A DNA stretch of 64,000 nt from Whalleya microplaca (taxonomy: Eukaryota > Ascomycota > Sordariomycetes > Xylariales > Xylariaceae): NCBI GenBank assembly GCA_022497155.1, contig MU385761.1, positions 186,001-250,000 on the forward strand. Reading direction: 5' to 3'. Made by a program: the position numbers and the translations under genes. This document shows positions 22,828 through 34,666 of the stretch, in pieces. Within the stretch, counting starts at the first letter, position 1. Every line of letters begins with the position of its first letter. A model generated the notes under the pieces. The model did no database searches. It was not told the DNA's origin and worked only from the letters and a program-made list of their open reading frames with translations.

Positions 22828-24161
22828 TAGCAAATAGTTACATCTGTCCTAGAAATGCTATACTAGGTACATTCAGAAATTCAAATAGTCAGCGTATGAC
22901 ATAATAGGAAAAGGGGAATCAATAATCATCCATCGATATTCAGGCAGGGCATTACTGATAATCGTTAAAATCGATCTCAATACCCCCTATACATCAATAC
23001 ACAATTTATTAGTCGCTTATATTAAATACTTTACGTACTTCACGTATTATCCTTAATACCAGTTACTCTGTACTGCCTTTCAACACATAGATGTGCTATA
23101 AACTTATCATTAGTCGTATGCACTGGAATGGTTATACTTCACAAAGCACCAGGACATCCTTGGAAACATAATAACTAAGCCAAAATGTAATAAACACACC
23201 CATAGACACTGTCGTCACAGGCTATATTCATTATAACATAGCAATTTAGGCATTCGGGCCCATCGCAAGATATTAAGCCCGGGGCTAGTAAGCGTTAGCA
23301 GTTGTAAAAACCAGCATATCTGATGTAGAAATGCCGAAGCAGAAGCGTGTTTCATCCTCCATTGGATAATATGGGCATATATACTAAGTTTCAGAGGCTC
23401 TAGTCAATGGTATATAATAGAACTTGTCCAATTTAGTTACCAGTCACTTTTCCAGCCGTGTTTAGCATGGATTATCTCCAGATTGTTGAGCTACATATAT
23501 CACTGTGATGACACTATGAAATAGAAAACTTGTTACAATATGTACAACCTACTACATGTAGTTTACTGTACTATGGAATATAGCTCTGCTTGCCTATATA
23601 TTAGTTTTAATCACCTGCAACAATATCAAATGTGCAAGACAAGCCAGATGTAGTGCAACTTTACTTCCCTAACACAAGTAAGCCACTTACCTATGTCCTA
23701 TCCAATAAACGCAAATGTTCGGTGAGTGTTGTCAGATACGGATCCAGCCATAGGCTACGTCTGAGTTATCTCTCATATCTAATGCAATACTGCCGCAACA
23801 GAAAATTTCTCCAATCACTCCAACAGTCTAAAAAGCATTGTGCAGAAATAAAACCGGTTTGCGAGTGATGCACGACGAATTCATGTCGTGCCAAGATTTG
23901 CCTCCCCACCATTATCGAGCGTGTAAGTCAGATCTAGATAGAGGGATGACGAATAGATTCGATCAACTTTCAAATGAACATGAATACACATTTCAGCCTA
24001 TAAGGACGATTCCACCCGGTTGGAAACTTCAGGGTTGGGTTTCAATCTTATTAGTATCCACGCAAAGCTAATTGTCATATTTTTGAAGTATTCTTATATT
24101 CTATTTGTGCACAAATACGTTGTATACCTTACCAACATCAAGTACTGAGCCAGCTGCAGCG
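22828..24161. other. Very AT-rich gene-free stretch
   Basis: 1.3 kb with frequent stops in all frames. No repeats or RNA genes recognised. The last 100 bp probably serve as promoter for the gene at 24162. Confidence 0.55.
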
Positions 24162-24764
24162 ATGACAGCACGCGGGCGTGACTACAATCGTCAAGACTCT
24201 AAGAGGCATCGCTCGAAGTCTAAAGCATTTCTTGAAGCACTTGAAGGCGGCCACTTCCGGGACGCACTCGGCACTCTCAAGCCGGGGTCAAACCCAAGTT
24301 CCAATGACCACTACCGTCACCGCCAAAACGGCGACGATTACTATTCCTACGATGAAAGCCCCTACGATGAAAGATCCCATCATCGCCACAGTCGTTATGA
24401 TGATTACCCCAGTGATGAAGAGTACTTGTACGAAGAGACTAAACCTAGCCGTCGACATCGCTCCACGCATACTCATCGTCGCGACTACGATAGAAAGGGT
24501 CGCCAGCAGCACCTCAAACGGGCTAGCAGCGGGCCAGACCTGAAACAAGCTGCGGGTGCCGCCGTCGCGGCTGGGCTTGTTGAAGCATGGAGGGCGCGGT
24601 ACGATCGCGACAGGACTGTACGGGTTGCCACCGCCGCAATAGGTGCTGCAGCAACCGATGCGTTCATTGCAAAGGATGGCGACCGAAAGACTAAGAGACA
24701 TGTGGTCGAGAGTGTCATCGCAGGGCTGGCGGAAAATAGGGTCTTGAATGGTGCCCGGCGTTAG
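24162..24764 (+). CDS. Small low-complexity fungal protein with glycine/alanine zipper
   Basis: 200 residues from MTARGRDYNRQ. An upstream in-frame ATG at 24105 would add 19 residues without obvious value. The middle (about 65-135) is rich in Asp, Tyr, Ser, His and Arg (DDYYSYDESPYDERSHHRHS), then a compact C-terminal part contains KQAAGAAVAAGLVEAWRAR and VRVATAAIGAAATDAFIA, alternating small residues as in glycine-zipper segments. This composition recalls DUF3824-like fungal proteins of unknown role. No signal peptide. Function not known. Confidence 0.65.
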   Translation: MTARGRDYNRQDSKRHRSKSKAFLEALEGGHFRDALGTLKPGSNPSSNDHYRHRQNGDDYYSYDESPYDERSHHRHSRYDDYPSDEEYLYEETKPSRRHRSTHTHRRDYDRKGRQQHLKRASSGPDLKQAAGAAVAAGLVEAWRARYDRDRTVRVATAAIGAAATDAFIAKDGDRKTKRHVVESVIAGLAENRVLNGARR

Positions 24765-26088
24765 ACATTAAGGAGTATAACATTCATCACGTAACCAGTA
24801 CCTGTAACTTAGACGTCCAAGCCCAAGCCCATATAATACATTAATAATATATCTTCAGTCAATAATGCAAAGTGTCCGACTAATTTCATAGACATAATCA
24901 TGTTTTACTTGTTATACCTTAGCTAATGGTCTGTCACTATAACCTAGTTACATTATATGGGCAGATTTATCTAGCTTCATCACCGTGATTTACCCTCCAA
25001 CATATTTATTAACTAGTTCTAAAGCTGATATTACTATTATGATCCCGAATGTATATATATATATATATATATACATATTAAACTCATTGTCACTTAGCAC
25101 TTGAGCACTAAAGGAGCCTGAAGTGGCGGCCTCATTTGCATTCTGGTGAATTGTGAACTTTTAGCGACATTGTCCAGACGTTTCACATAGAAGCGGTCAT
25201 TCAGTAATTGAATATTGAAGATTGTGTCTTACGCACGGTGGTAAGAATAGCTATTTGTTATATAATGACAAGCACTAATATAAACTGCTTTTGTCGAATA
25301 AGATTTAGTGACTCGGTGGCTTTGGAAGCATGTCATAATTGTATCTTAACTTTTCTTGTTGTTTTTTACATCTGAGATACGTATTGACTCTCTTATAACT
25401 ATAGACTTAGTAAGTATGTCTTCGTCATCCGCCTTTATGAAGTGATCCATTTGTCACAAACTCTATTTGCAACAGGTACTTACCTTTTTTTGTTTCTTTC
25501 CCTGTTCAGCTCTTTCTTCATGAGGTCTCTGTGATATATGCACATTTATCCTCTGCCGCATAAGAATATCGCATCATGCCCCTGTGAAAAGGTTCCTAGG
25601 GTTCAACCCAAGCCAACACTCGACTCATAACAAACAGACTGATCAACACTTTGCTTCACAACATGGCCGCAATAACTTTACACAGCTGTACCTATATCGC
25701 GCAATCACGAGCCTGGATATTATTAAAGTCATTATCAAGAAAAATAAAAGCCTGTAAATACCACCTAAACTTAGTCGCTAAAGACTAAGTGTACCTCACC
25801 TAACTATGAAATACATCGACACATAGGTAGGTTAGATAAGTCATTGCGCCAATACCTAGGTATTATCACTATTGTTCTCTACCTAGGCAGGTGGGATCAT
25901 GTAGCTTAGCTGTCCCCTTAGCCACTTTTTGTGTGCTTTCCACAATCTGTATGTACCCAGGTAGATAGGTAGTTTCCAGGGCCAACAAACGGGTAGCTAC
26001 GCCGTACATGGCGGAAGGTACAGCATTCTGTGTTTGCCTATGATTCTTTATCCATAATTGCACCTCATAGAGATAACTCATCCACCTG
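24765..26088. other. Intergenic, AT-rich with AT microsatellite
   Basis: An (AT)n tract sits at about 25051-25072. TACCTAGGTA-type repeats lie at 25800-25990, just before the tRNA gene. No protein gene recognised. Confidence 0.55.
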
Positions 26089-26160
26089 TCCGAATTGGTG
26101 TAACGGCTAACATTCTTGATTCTCACTCAAGAGCTCAGGGTTCGATTCCCTGATTCGGAG
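26089..26160 (+). tRNA. tRNA-Glu (anticodon CTC)
   Basis: 72 nt without CCA or intron. Acceptor stem TCCGAAT pairs with ATTCGGA, discriminator G at 26160. Anticodon stem CTTGA/TCAAG encloses loop TTCTCAC, so the anticodon is CTC. The T arm has GGTTCGATTCC (26139-26149), which is also the internal B box. Confidence 0.93.
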
Positions 26161-26167
26161 TTTATTC

Positions 26168-26173
26168 TTTTTT
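26168..26173 (+). terminator. RNA polymerase III T6 terminator
   Basis: A run of six T starts 8 nt after the tRNA-Glu gene, as expected for pol III termination. Confidence 0.75.
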
Positions 26174-27944
26174 GCAGTATACTTGCATTCACCTTCGTTT
26201 CCTTCAGGTTAATGCACGCAGGTCTATGTGCAATTCTAGACTATGAGTACCTCTTCAACAAGTTCTTGGCTGCCCATTTACAAAGCGAAGTGATGCAGTG
26301 ACATCTCTCTATTTGTCACCCAGGTCGCTGTCTATTGCATAGACTAGCTGTTTCACAATACTAGAGCAACAAAAAGTTATACAGCACATGTGAATGAAGG
26401 TGATCTATAAGCTACCCTTATAATCTAGGATTATCTACCGATGACTTCCATTTAAATATTCTATGAGGTGTTAGCAGTAATAGCCCACAGGGTATTGGTG
26501 AAAGGGAATATTAGGACAATATACGTGAATGCCTAAGTAACAAGGAAAATCGATAGCTTGACTTAGATCAAAGTTCAGAGATATGACTCAAGAGTAACAG
26601 TTGTCTGTGTCTAAATATAATGATTGCTCTACCTTAAAGTTTGTTGAAATAGAAGTGCAACTACGGAGTATCGGTTGTATTAATATGTAGTGTATTCCAG
26701 GGACCTTAGGGGTCGTGCCAACCACCTCACTTTGACAAAGGCGAGCAAAAGGGATTAGCCAACAGTACACATATGGTTATTTGTCATGACTTTAAACTCT
26801 TATAGCCATAAAGATAACTTCATAACTTCATAACTTCATTTACAATGTTATAGTCAACGAAACACCCTCGAAAATATTACAAAAGCTAATAATTATCGCT
26901 GCCTCTTGACCTCGATGTTAATCTAAATAGCGTCTAGGGCTTGATAGTGTATTTCTTAGGGTTTGTTATTAAGATGAAAGCTATTTGCCCATTTCATCGA
27001 CCTAATAGACCCTCCAAGATTTCTGGACTCCCCATCTTTTTTGCGAAAAGGTCTGCACTTTCCATTGCATCTTGTCAATGTACACGTCAGGGGTGACAAC
27101 TGGTAAAGCCATAACATCACGGTTGTAGTGTTGGAAGAACACTTGAAGTAGCTTTGGGAAGCCAGTCAGAACTCGACCATCGTGCCTCATTGCAGACTGT
27201 CGTGTCACACATTTTCGCGAGTCTAACCTATCACATATCCAAAATAAATTATTAATGGAGGTTTCGGACAACTTCCCAGCAAAGTCCGCAAAAGCCGGTT
27301 CTCGCTTTTATTTGTAAGCAGAGGAGGTTCTTAGGATGCAGGCAGCAACAGCCGACCACCCACACACCCACCCCAAAGTTGAACAGCCGGAAGCTGATGA
27401 GACCACACGGAGGTGGTTGCTATTACATTCAGATGGTCACTAAGGCACCAGCAGTGATATGCATGGAAGAAAAAGTTAGGAATATATTGATTATAGCTGT
27501 CGTTCTAACCAAGGCACCCTGGACGAGTCTTTAAATTACCTATTCGATGTGTACATTAAGTGTGCGATTGATGTCGTGGTGACACCGTAGTAAATCCAAG
27601 GAAGTTTATTCTGGTACCCATTATGTTCGAGATTCGAGTATAATGAAATGATAAATGGGCTCGGCCTCGCGTTAATCGATGCCGCGGCAATCTCGCCTTA
27701 CATATTTGTCATCAACTGACAATCACACAGGCCACGATACTGGTCCAGCAAGCTATCACGCCACTGATCTACAACTTGATCAGATTAATTGATCAGGCTG
27801 GTAGAAAGAAATATAAATATACAATGTGTCCTCCTACAAATCATATGACCCATCAGCTGTTGAGCAAGAGTTTCAGTGTCTCGGCCAAATCATTTCATCA
27901 ACCCAGAGTTAGCTATTGCTATCGTACAGCCAAAATTTCAAACT
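26174..27944. other. Intergenic, gene-poor
   Basis: 1.8 kb. A minus-strand frame (27002-27271, 89 codons, no proper ATG start) could be a gene remnant, but I recognise no domain. The last 300 bp form the promoter and leader of the NmrA-like gene. Confidence 0.5.
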
Positions 27945-29058
27945 ATGGGCAATATCACTAAAGTCATTATTGCTGGTGTAAGCATAGAGATGGTATTCTT
28001 ATGATGATTTATAACTAACAATACAATCTGATCTAGGCCACTGGCATGCTTGGCCCCCCTGTGCTAGACCAACTCGTCAGAGATGGCTTCGAGGTTACTG
28101 TGCTCACTCGGAAAGGAGGGAATCACAGTTTTCCAGCCTCGGTGAAAGTCGCTGAAGTTGATTATGACTCTTTAGGCTCCCTAATAGGCGTTCTAGAAGG
28201 TCAAGATGCAGTTGTCTCGGCGCTTGGGTTTGGAGCAATGCAACAACAGCTTGCCCTGATCCAAGCGGCCATTAAGGCCGGAGTCAAACGATTCATTCCC
28301 TCTGAGTTTGGTTCCAATATCGAGAGCGAGAAGTCTGCGCATTTCCCCGTCTTCCAAGGAAAGAAGGCTGCTAGAGAGGCGCTGGAGAAGGCTGCGGCTT
28401 CCAGCTCCATAACCTATACTCTGATAGGTACTGGACCATTTCTAGATTCAGGTATCCAGAATGAGTTCCTCATAAATTTAAGAGAGAAGAGCATCAACTT
28501 ATGGGAGTGAGTAATATTCATCATAGCTGGCCATTTCTTCCATCTTCATTCGCGAAACCTACTGGATTATGCCCGGGAGCGAAACAATGTCAGAATTATT
28601 TTGGAAATTTTCCATGTTCGTAAAATTGTATCAGAAGGGGAAAGACTGACTCCGAATACCACAGTGGCGGTGATCAATTATTCAGCACAACAACGCTTCC
28701 AGCAGTCGCTAAGACTGTCTCGGAGGTCCTTAAACATCCCAATGAGACCAAGAACCGTGGCCTTAACGTACAAAGTACCGCCATATCTTCAAGAAAACTA
28801 CTGGAAATAGGAAAAACAGTGGTTGGGTCAGACGGGTGGAAGTTGAACGCCCGGTCGATCGACGATGTCCTGGAGGCAGGCTACACAGAGCTGAAGAAGG
28901 ACCATCCGGAGCCGCTTGTCAGGAGAAACTTCATAGTAGCAGCTATTTTCGGTAAAGATTATGGTGGGCATTTCCCGAAGGTCGATAATGAATTGCTGGG
29001 TATTGAGGAAATGACGGACGCTCAAATCCAAAACTTGATGGAGAGCTTTGTGAAATGA
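27945..29058 (+). CDS. NmrA/isoflavone-reductase-like NAD(P)-binding protein
   Basis: Three exons (27945-27977, 28037-28506, 28665-29058; introns 59 and 158 nt) give 298 residues. Exon 1 supplies MGNITKVIIAG, so the dinucleotide motif GATGMLG (11-17) is formed only after splicing. It continues with VTVLTRKG (NADP-type Arg), SALGFGAMQQQ, AGVKRFIPSEFGSN and the C-terminal DGGDQLFSTTTLPAVAKTV. This is the atypical short-chain reductase family that includes isoflavone and phenylcoumaran reductases and redox sensors such as NmrA. Substrate unknown. It converges on the P450 gene 281 bp away, which suggests but does not prove a shared pathway. Confidence 0.88.
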
Positions 29059-29339
29059 GTCAGCTACTATACTTGGAGCTTTCACATCCAATATCTATGG
29101 TAGCTCATTATAACTTTGGAAACAAAGCCTTTGCAGAAAACCGTAGTTGAGATGGTCTTAATTTTGATGACGTCTTCCAAGATATAGGTCCTATGAAACG
29201 AATCACATACGATTGACTGCGTACCAATTTATCTCCATTTTGTCTTAATAGTAGAGGTTTTTCTATTCTGTGTTATGGTAAGAATGTACTATAGAAAATT
29301 TATACACTATATAGCAATATTCGTTGTAGCACACATTTC

Positions 29340-31284
29340 TTACCGAGAAACGCCCAATGCTTCTCTCAGTGTTCCTTCGTTTCTCGGTACGCAATGTACG
29401 CGATATCGTTTTGGTGACATGATCAAGTCTTTGGGGTTTATCATGTCCCTACTAGGGTCGCAGTCGATCTTCTCCTTTGTCTCCAAGCGGAAACAGCTCA
29501 GCAACCTCATGAATATGATGTATAACTCGCGAGTAGCGAGAATATGGGCCGCACACATCCTATAGCCCAGACCAAAAGTGAACACAGGTGCATCTGGTTT
29601 TTCCAGCCAGCGTTCCGGGTTAAATCGGTCGGGTTCTGACCATAGTTCCGAGTCTAAGATTACCATGCGTCAGTTGACACTCAGTTAACAGGGGCAGTTC
29701 CTCTCACCATAGTTACAGGCCCAAGCGTTCATGTAGACTGTGCTTCCAGCAGGGATAAGGACGCCGTCGTATTCAATATCTCGGATCGATTCTCTCGGCA
29801 GAGCTAAGGGGATAACGGTAAAATAACGAAGCGCCTCCTTTACGATTGCGAGGACGTAGGCACATTTTTGGTTATCGGCAGCATCACACAATGGCTCGTC
29901 AGAGCCCTGAAACTCTCGAATTTCTTTATACGCTTTATCTTGAATTTCGGGATGTTGTGCCAAGTAAGCAATCGACCACTGTACGGTAGTTGACACCGTC
30001 TCGAATCCGCCTCCCAATACGGACAGGCTAATGGATTTAAGTTCGGCCTCGTTTAGCTTAGCTTCCTTATATTTAATCACGCTTGCTTGGATACAAGGCT
30101 TATTGGTGCCTTTCTCCATCTTCTCGGCGAGATCTTTGTTGAGCTTAGCTAGATACCAATCTCGTCGTTGCCGCACTACAGTGTCGAGAGTCAGTATTAT
30201 AATCCAGAACCTTTCCCACTTTTGACACCCAGAAATACCCTGAATGGGATTGTTTATTCCAGAAATATGGCGGAACTGGGTAACAAATGACTCTGGGTTT
30301 TACTCACTCTCCCGTGCCTTGGCAGAGGTCTTGTTCATGGGGTTAAGACGAAGCAATGGAATGTGGTCCTGTGCGTTGCCAACCGTCGATCTAGCTTTGT
30401 TGAGCTCTTCCTCAACTGCGACGATCTCTTTAAACAGCTCATCCTCTATCGAGGCTATTCTGACACCCCAGTTTATAGTCATTACGAGGGAAAGACTAAG
30501 CCGTTGGATCATGGGAAGTGGATCAATGGCGACAGACCCTGACTTTCCAAAATACAGCAGATCTTGAATGAACGTCTTCGACTCAAGATCAAGATATGGG
30601 ATATATGTCTGAATAGCTGGACGATTTAGTGCCACGGCGGCACCTTTCTTCTTACGCTTTAGACTATCATCGTAGGGCGATGATCCGATGGTCAGTCCGG
30701 CGGTGGTTGAAGCAACCTGTGAAGTTGAAACGGTGAGTAATTTTTTCCTTAGGTAGCATGCCTCTAGCATTACCTTGTGGAATGTGTAGGTGATCGGTCT
30801 CGAACTCAAGGCTTGCGAGTTAGACATAAAAAGCGATTTAGCTGCTGCAGCACTGTTCACCACAACTACACACGTATTTCCAAGCTGTACCTGGTAAACA
30901 TCCCCATACTTCTTTGCCCACTCCTGGTATTTTGTTGCTGCATTTGAACTATACAAAATCAGAAGTCAGCCCATTAATATAGTTTCAACAGTTATAGTTC
31001 ATGTCTCGCTAGTTCCCACTCTGGAGACATCCGAAGTGGATTTTGAAGCACTCAAGAGATGTTGAATTAGGATTTGTAAACCTCCGAAATACGTACTATA
31101 TGTCAAGTAGATTTCCGAGTATGGGCCAACCAGTCGGACCTTTCAGTCCGGGGATTCTTGCTCTACTGCGAATAATCTCATTACCAATGACATAGAGAGC
31201 AAGTGCAATCAGACTCCCGAGGACCATGGACTCCAACATGTACGCGACTATTTTGTCTCGGAAACTCAGTATTGTTGACTCCAT
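29340..31284 (-). CDS. Cytochrome P450, CYP504-like (phenylacetate hydroxylase type)
   Basis: Five exons (31097-31284, 30774-30948, 30308-30716, 29708-30175, 29340-29653) give 517 residues in frame. An N-terminal membrane anchor (MVLGSLIALALYVIG) precedes the proline-rich hinge IPGLKGPTGWPILGN. The I-helix reads GGGFETVSTTV, the K-helix has KEALR, and the heme loop FGLGYRMCAA has Cys447; the last position is Ala where the consensus has Gly, a change seen in some P450s. The block SPYDDSLKRKKKGAAVALNRPAIQTYIPYLDLE resembles CYP504 enzymes, which hydroxylate phenylacetate or hydroxyphenylacetates. Start at MESTIL (31284) is chosen to keep the anchor near the N-terminus; an upstream in-frame extension lacks ATG. 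Subfamily is moderately sure. Confidence 0.88.
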
Positions 31285-31944
31285 CAGCACGGTATTGTAT
31301 CGTATCTTAGTCAACTTATTACTATCCTCGGCATGTGTGGAGGGGAAGTAGGTATGCACCGCTGCGCCTCTCCAAAAGATTGGAGTGCATGGTCGGTTGA
31401 ATTTTATACCCGCATCTACCGCTGCTGATCCTGGCAATATGTAATCGAATTTCACTCATGCGTTATGTCGATAGTGCATAGTACACATGTAGATATGCAA
31501 CTTTTTTTTATTCAACACTAATGCATCGTAGGGTAGCATACGTCACAACTCGAGGTTTCACTGCGTGGGCATGAGCATCCAAGCACCAACAAGATATGCA
31601 GTTCTCCTCATTCTGGAGACGCGAGCTTTGTATAATATAAACCCGTTCAAATGCCTAACCGATTCCGCCGCATCCCATGGGTCTGTAGCCAACTACCTAC
31701 CATACATTGAATTTCACATGAATCTACTGATACTATTCATGACCATTGTAACTATTGGAGCGAACGTCCTACGGCTTTAAACATGATTCACATGTTGTAT
31801 TTCTGTTGGTATGCTTCAAATGATTCCATATTTAGAGATATCAAACCTGCTTTATCCATAATCCCGAACTTGGTGTCTGGTCGATCTTCTAATAGGGTCT
31901 TCTAATAGGGTCTGGCATACGATTGATGAATAGGGATTTAGATC
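31285..31944. promoter_or_regulatory. P450 upstream region
   Basis: About 660 bp between the P450 start and the solo LTR. It should hold the P450 promoter. No other gene seen. Confidence 0.45.
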
Positions 31945-31949
31945 ATTTG

Positions 31950-32105
31950 TGACGAATTACAGGAATGTGTGACTGAAATCTAGGTCGCTGGGACGCCCCA
32001 TAAGCTGTAACTTATATATAGGAAGTTCTCCCTCCTTAGACTCTAGTGATGATACTTCTCTAATAATAACTACTATACTACTCATAACCTGCGTCTATTT
32101 CATCA
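31950..32105 (+). mobile_element. Solo LTR, family B
   Basis: 156 bp starting TGACGAATTA and ending TATTTCATCA, flanked by perfect 5-bp repeats ATTTG (31945-31949 and 32106-32110). It shares with 46612-46758 the blocks GACGCCCCA, CTTATATATAGGA and the last 65 bp almost exactly. The short size and TG...CA ends fit a Copia-type LTR. It lies 354 bp beyond the 3' end of the first HET gene. Confidence 0.88.
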
Positions 32106-32458
32106 ATTTGGGTAGAAGACCGCAATATATCGTAACTCCTTTCATCCTATTCGTAACTCCAAACAACTCCAGTCCATTGCAATACTGCGACTTAACATAC
32201 CACATATAAATGGCCTATTCTCTCATACAAGTGAATAAGCAATTTCGCCTTTCCAGTGTTACTTCAGACACTCCGAATACTTAGGCAACTCTCTAGTTAG
32301 GTATTCCTGTAGCTTATACGTAGTTAAGATGCTGGTATAGTCAAGAACGTGGCATCAGCGATTTTCTCCTGGGTTTGAGGGTGAAAGGAAGTACCCTGCA
32401 AAGTGCTTGGTTCGCTTTGGGTCTCGACGTGAACACTGCCACCTGAAGTAAACTTAGA

Positions 32459-34666
32459 TTACTCGAGTGTGAATAAACTGGGTGGTCGGCTGATGATATG
32501 TTTCCAGTAATCGAAGTTCCTGCGCCGGTATTTGGCATTGTACCCTGACCAGAATATATGTTCAGTGATGCCGACACGTCTATATTGGCCTTTCTCAATT
32601 TCTCGAAGTAGTAGTCCGTGAACTGCAAAGGCGAATGGCCACATTCTAGGGTTCCACCAATGGGGTTTTTTTATAGAGTTAACCAATGGGAAATATGTCA
32701 GTTTGTTGCCCTCTTGAACAATACCCGCTTCAGGGAAGTCGAGCCAGGTGTAAAAGCCAGGCGGATGTAGTTCCCCAGTCTTGGAGCGACTTATAAACAC
32801 CTGCATCGATCCATTTAGCCGAGGCGTTTTATCTAGTTCAACAGGGATAAGTCTCCCTATGCACATGAGGTGCGGCCACAGGTCACCAGGTCCATCTATC
32901 ATAGGAGGTAGCTGGCGGCAGTCGTCCGACATGAAGATATATGCGAGCGGTATGGCGCGGTTGTCATCTGGTTCTGATAACCATTTTCTATAAGTTTTGA
33001 AGTCAACAGAGCCGTGAATTGAGTGAGTCGCCCAGTGCCAATCTGGTGCCAGCAACGGTCGATTGCCACTTGTGCCGTAGCGTGGTCTCCAAAGTAAGGA
33101 AAGCTGTAGACTTCCCGAGAGAAGACCACGTTGATAGTCTCTACCAATGAGTTGTCCAAAGCGCCTGCCCAATCCTTCGATAGCTCGGAATATGTCCTTT
33201 TCTGGATACGTGAGCTTCGCTTCTGAGTATCGGTCAAGTAGGCCGAACCACTTGCGTGTGATTCTGACGTTTTGATACTCAGGCGTCTCATCGTCTTCGT
33301 TAGTCAAAACCCAGAATGGGTTCCCCCAAATCTCTATGGTATATAGCGATATTGCTCGCGGAAAATCTTCAGATGCCGCGAGCTCATTGCATTGCCAGTA
33401 GATTTGCTTACTAGTGAACAAGAGTAGACGAGAACTTAACACGATTTCTTGTAACACCCAAGCACGAGAGATGATGTGAGATTTATAGAGGCCACTAAGG
33501 CCATCCAGCACGTCCCTGGTGGCATCCCAACGACGGGCATCCACAAGATAGTGGTATCGCGGCTGCTGGGAACGCACACATTTCCATTTCAGAAGTGCAA
33601 TCTTAGAGTCCTGTGGTCGACGGCTGCGAAATAGTCCTTCGGAGGGACTTTTCGAATCTGCCGAGCATATGTTCAAGTAAGAGTGCGAGTACACCTCCTG
33701 CATCTGACCCGCTTCTCTCTCCCAATCGGCAATGGCATCTTTATCTTGTCCTTGAAGAATGCAGCAACTGTCGATCCACAAATAACCAATCTCAAGTGCT
33801 CGCACAGTTTTTATCGTTTCTTGGAAGATTCGCGGGAGGCAGTGAATAGGAATTGCTTTTTCAAAGTCTGCAATTGTCTTTGAATTGAGGACTAAGAATT
33901 CCTCTCTACCCCAGCAATAGCTCAAGGTAGCGTAGTGGCTCTTAAACTCCGGTTCGTCTCGTGGGTATATCAAACGTATAGTATTTTCGGATATATGGAG
34001 AAGTCGTGTGGGGTACCATGTCGTCTCTGTCTTATGTTGGCAAGTTTTGTGAGACTCGCGACAGGTTTTCAACCATTCAGAGGCGAGAAGACCCGTTTCT
34101 CTGGATCCAGTGTTGGGAACTGACATCGAATTGTAGGCAAGTTCGCATAGAGGTAAAGAAGTCCAGCTCTCGATCTCTAGGCAGCTGATCGAGCAGCCGT
34201 TGGGGAACTTGAGTTCATAAGGATTGTTTGCACTATGGTAAAATAAAAAGATTGTTTCTCTCAATGCTAAGCGATAGCAATTGTAGCGACTATTAAAGGC
34301 TTCGGCTTCTTCCTGTCCCGTATATGTCATGAAGACCCTGTAACAGATCCAGCAGCCTGTAGCTACTGCATCACAAAAGCTTTGTTCTGAAGGGTGATGT
34401 TGTCTAGGGAATTCTATCACACGACCGTCTGGGCCTCGGGGTACCGTTGATCTTTCATCGTTACCATCATCAGTTAGAGACTCTGGTGTAATTCCGCGAG
34501 GCCAACATTCGGAGGGCTGCTCGCGAAGCAGGCATGCTTGATGACACTTCCACCAGTCGAAAGAGTCATCCGCGAAGATGGCAGTACACGCGGCGCAGAG
34601 GGGCGGGGGCGACATTGCGCTTGATTGTGTCATGAATTGATGGAGTAAAGAGGGGGTCTGAACCAT
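32459..34666 (-). CDS. HET-domain protein 1
   Basis: 735 residues without introns from ATG at 34666; an in-frame ATG at residue 18 (MSPPPLCAACTAIF) is an alternative start. The HET domain begins about residue 245 with YATLSYCWG and continues through LPRIFQETIKTVRALEIGYLWIDSCCI (295-303) and the QMQEVYSHSYLNICSA block, to about residue 390. The N-terminus has Cys-X2-Cys pairs (CAAC, CWIC) often seen ahead of HET domains in this group. HET proteins trigger heterokaryon incompatibility or related cell death when paired with partners; many are lineage-specific and of unknown specificity. Nothing here defines its partner. Confidence 0.92.
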   Translation of the reverse strand: MVQTPSLLHQFMTQSSAMSPPPLCAACTAIFADDSFDWWKCHQACLLREQPSECWPRGITPESLTDDGNDERSTVPRGPDGRVIEFPRQHHPSEQSFCDAVATGCWICYRVFMTYTGQEEAEAFNSRYNCYRLALRETIFLFYHSANNPYELKFPNGCSISCLEIESWTSLPLCELAYNSMSVPNTGSRETGLLASEWLKTCRESHKTCQHKTETTWYPTRLLHISENTIRLIYPRDEPEFKSHYATLSYCWGREEFLVLNSKTIADFEKAIPIHCLPRIFQETIKTVRALEIGYLWIDSCCILQGQDKDAIADWEREAGQMQEVYSHSYLNICSADSKSPSEGLFRSRRPQDSKIALLKWKCVRSQQPRYHYLVDARRWDATRDVLDGLSGLYKSHIISRAWVLQEIVLSSRLLLFTSKQIYWQCNELAASEDFPRAISLYTIEIWGNPFWVLTNEDDETPEYQNVRITRKWFGLLDRYSEAKLTYPEKDIFRAIEGLGRRFGQLIGRDYQRGLLSGSLQLSLLWRPRYGTSGNRPLLAPDWHWATHSIHGSVDFKTYRKWLSEPDDNRAIPLAYIFMSDDCRQLPPMIDGPGDLWPHLMCIGRLIPVELDKTPRLNGSMQVFISRSKTGELHPPGFYTWLDFPEAGIVQEGNKLTYFPLVNSIKKPHWWNPRMWPFAFAVHGLLLREIEKGQYRRVGITEHIFWSGYNAKYRRRNFDYWKHIISRPPSLFTLE

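Noticed and set aside
27002..27271. 89-codon minus-strand frame as a gene
   Set aside because: No ATG at the start and no recognisable domain; kept only as a possible remnant.
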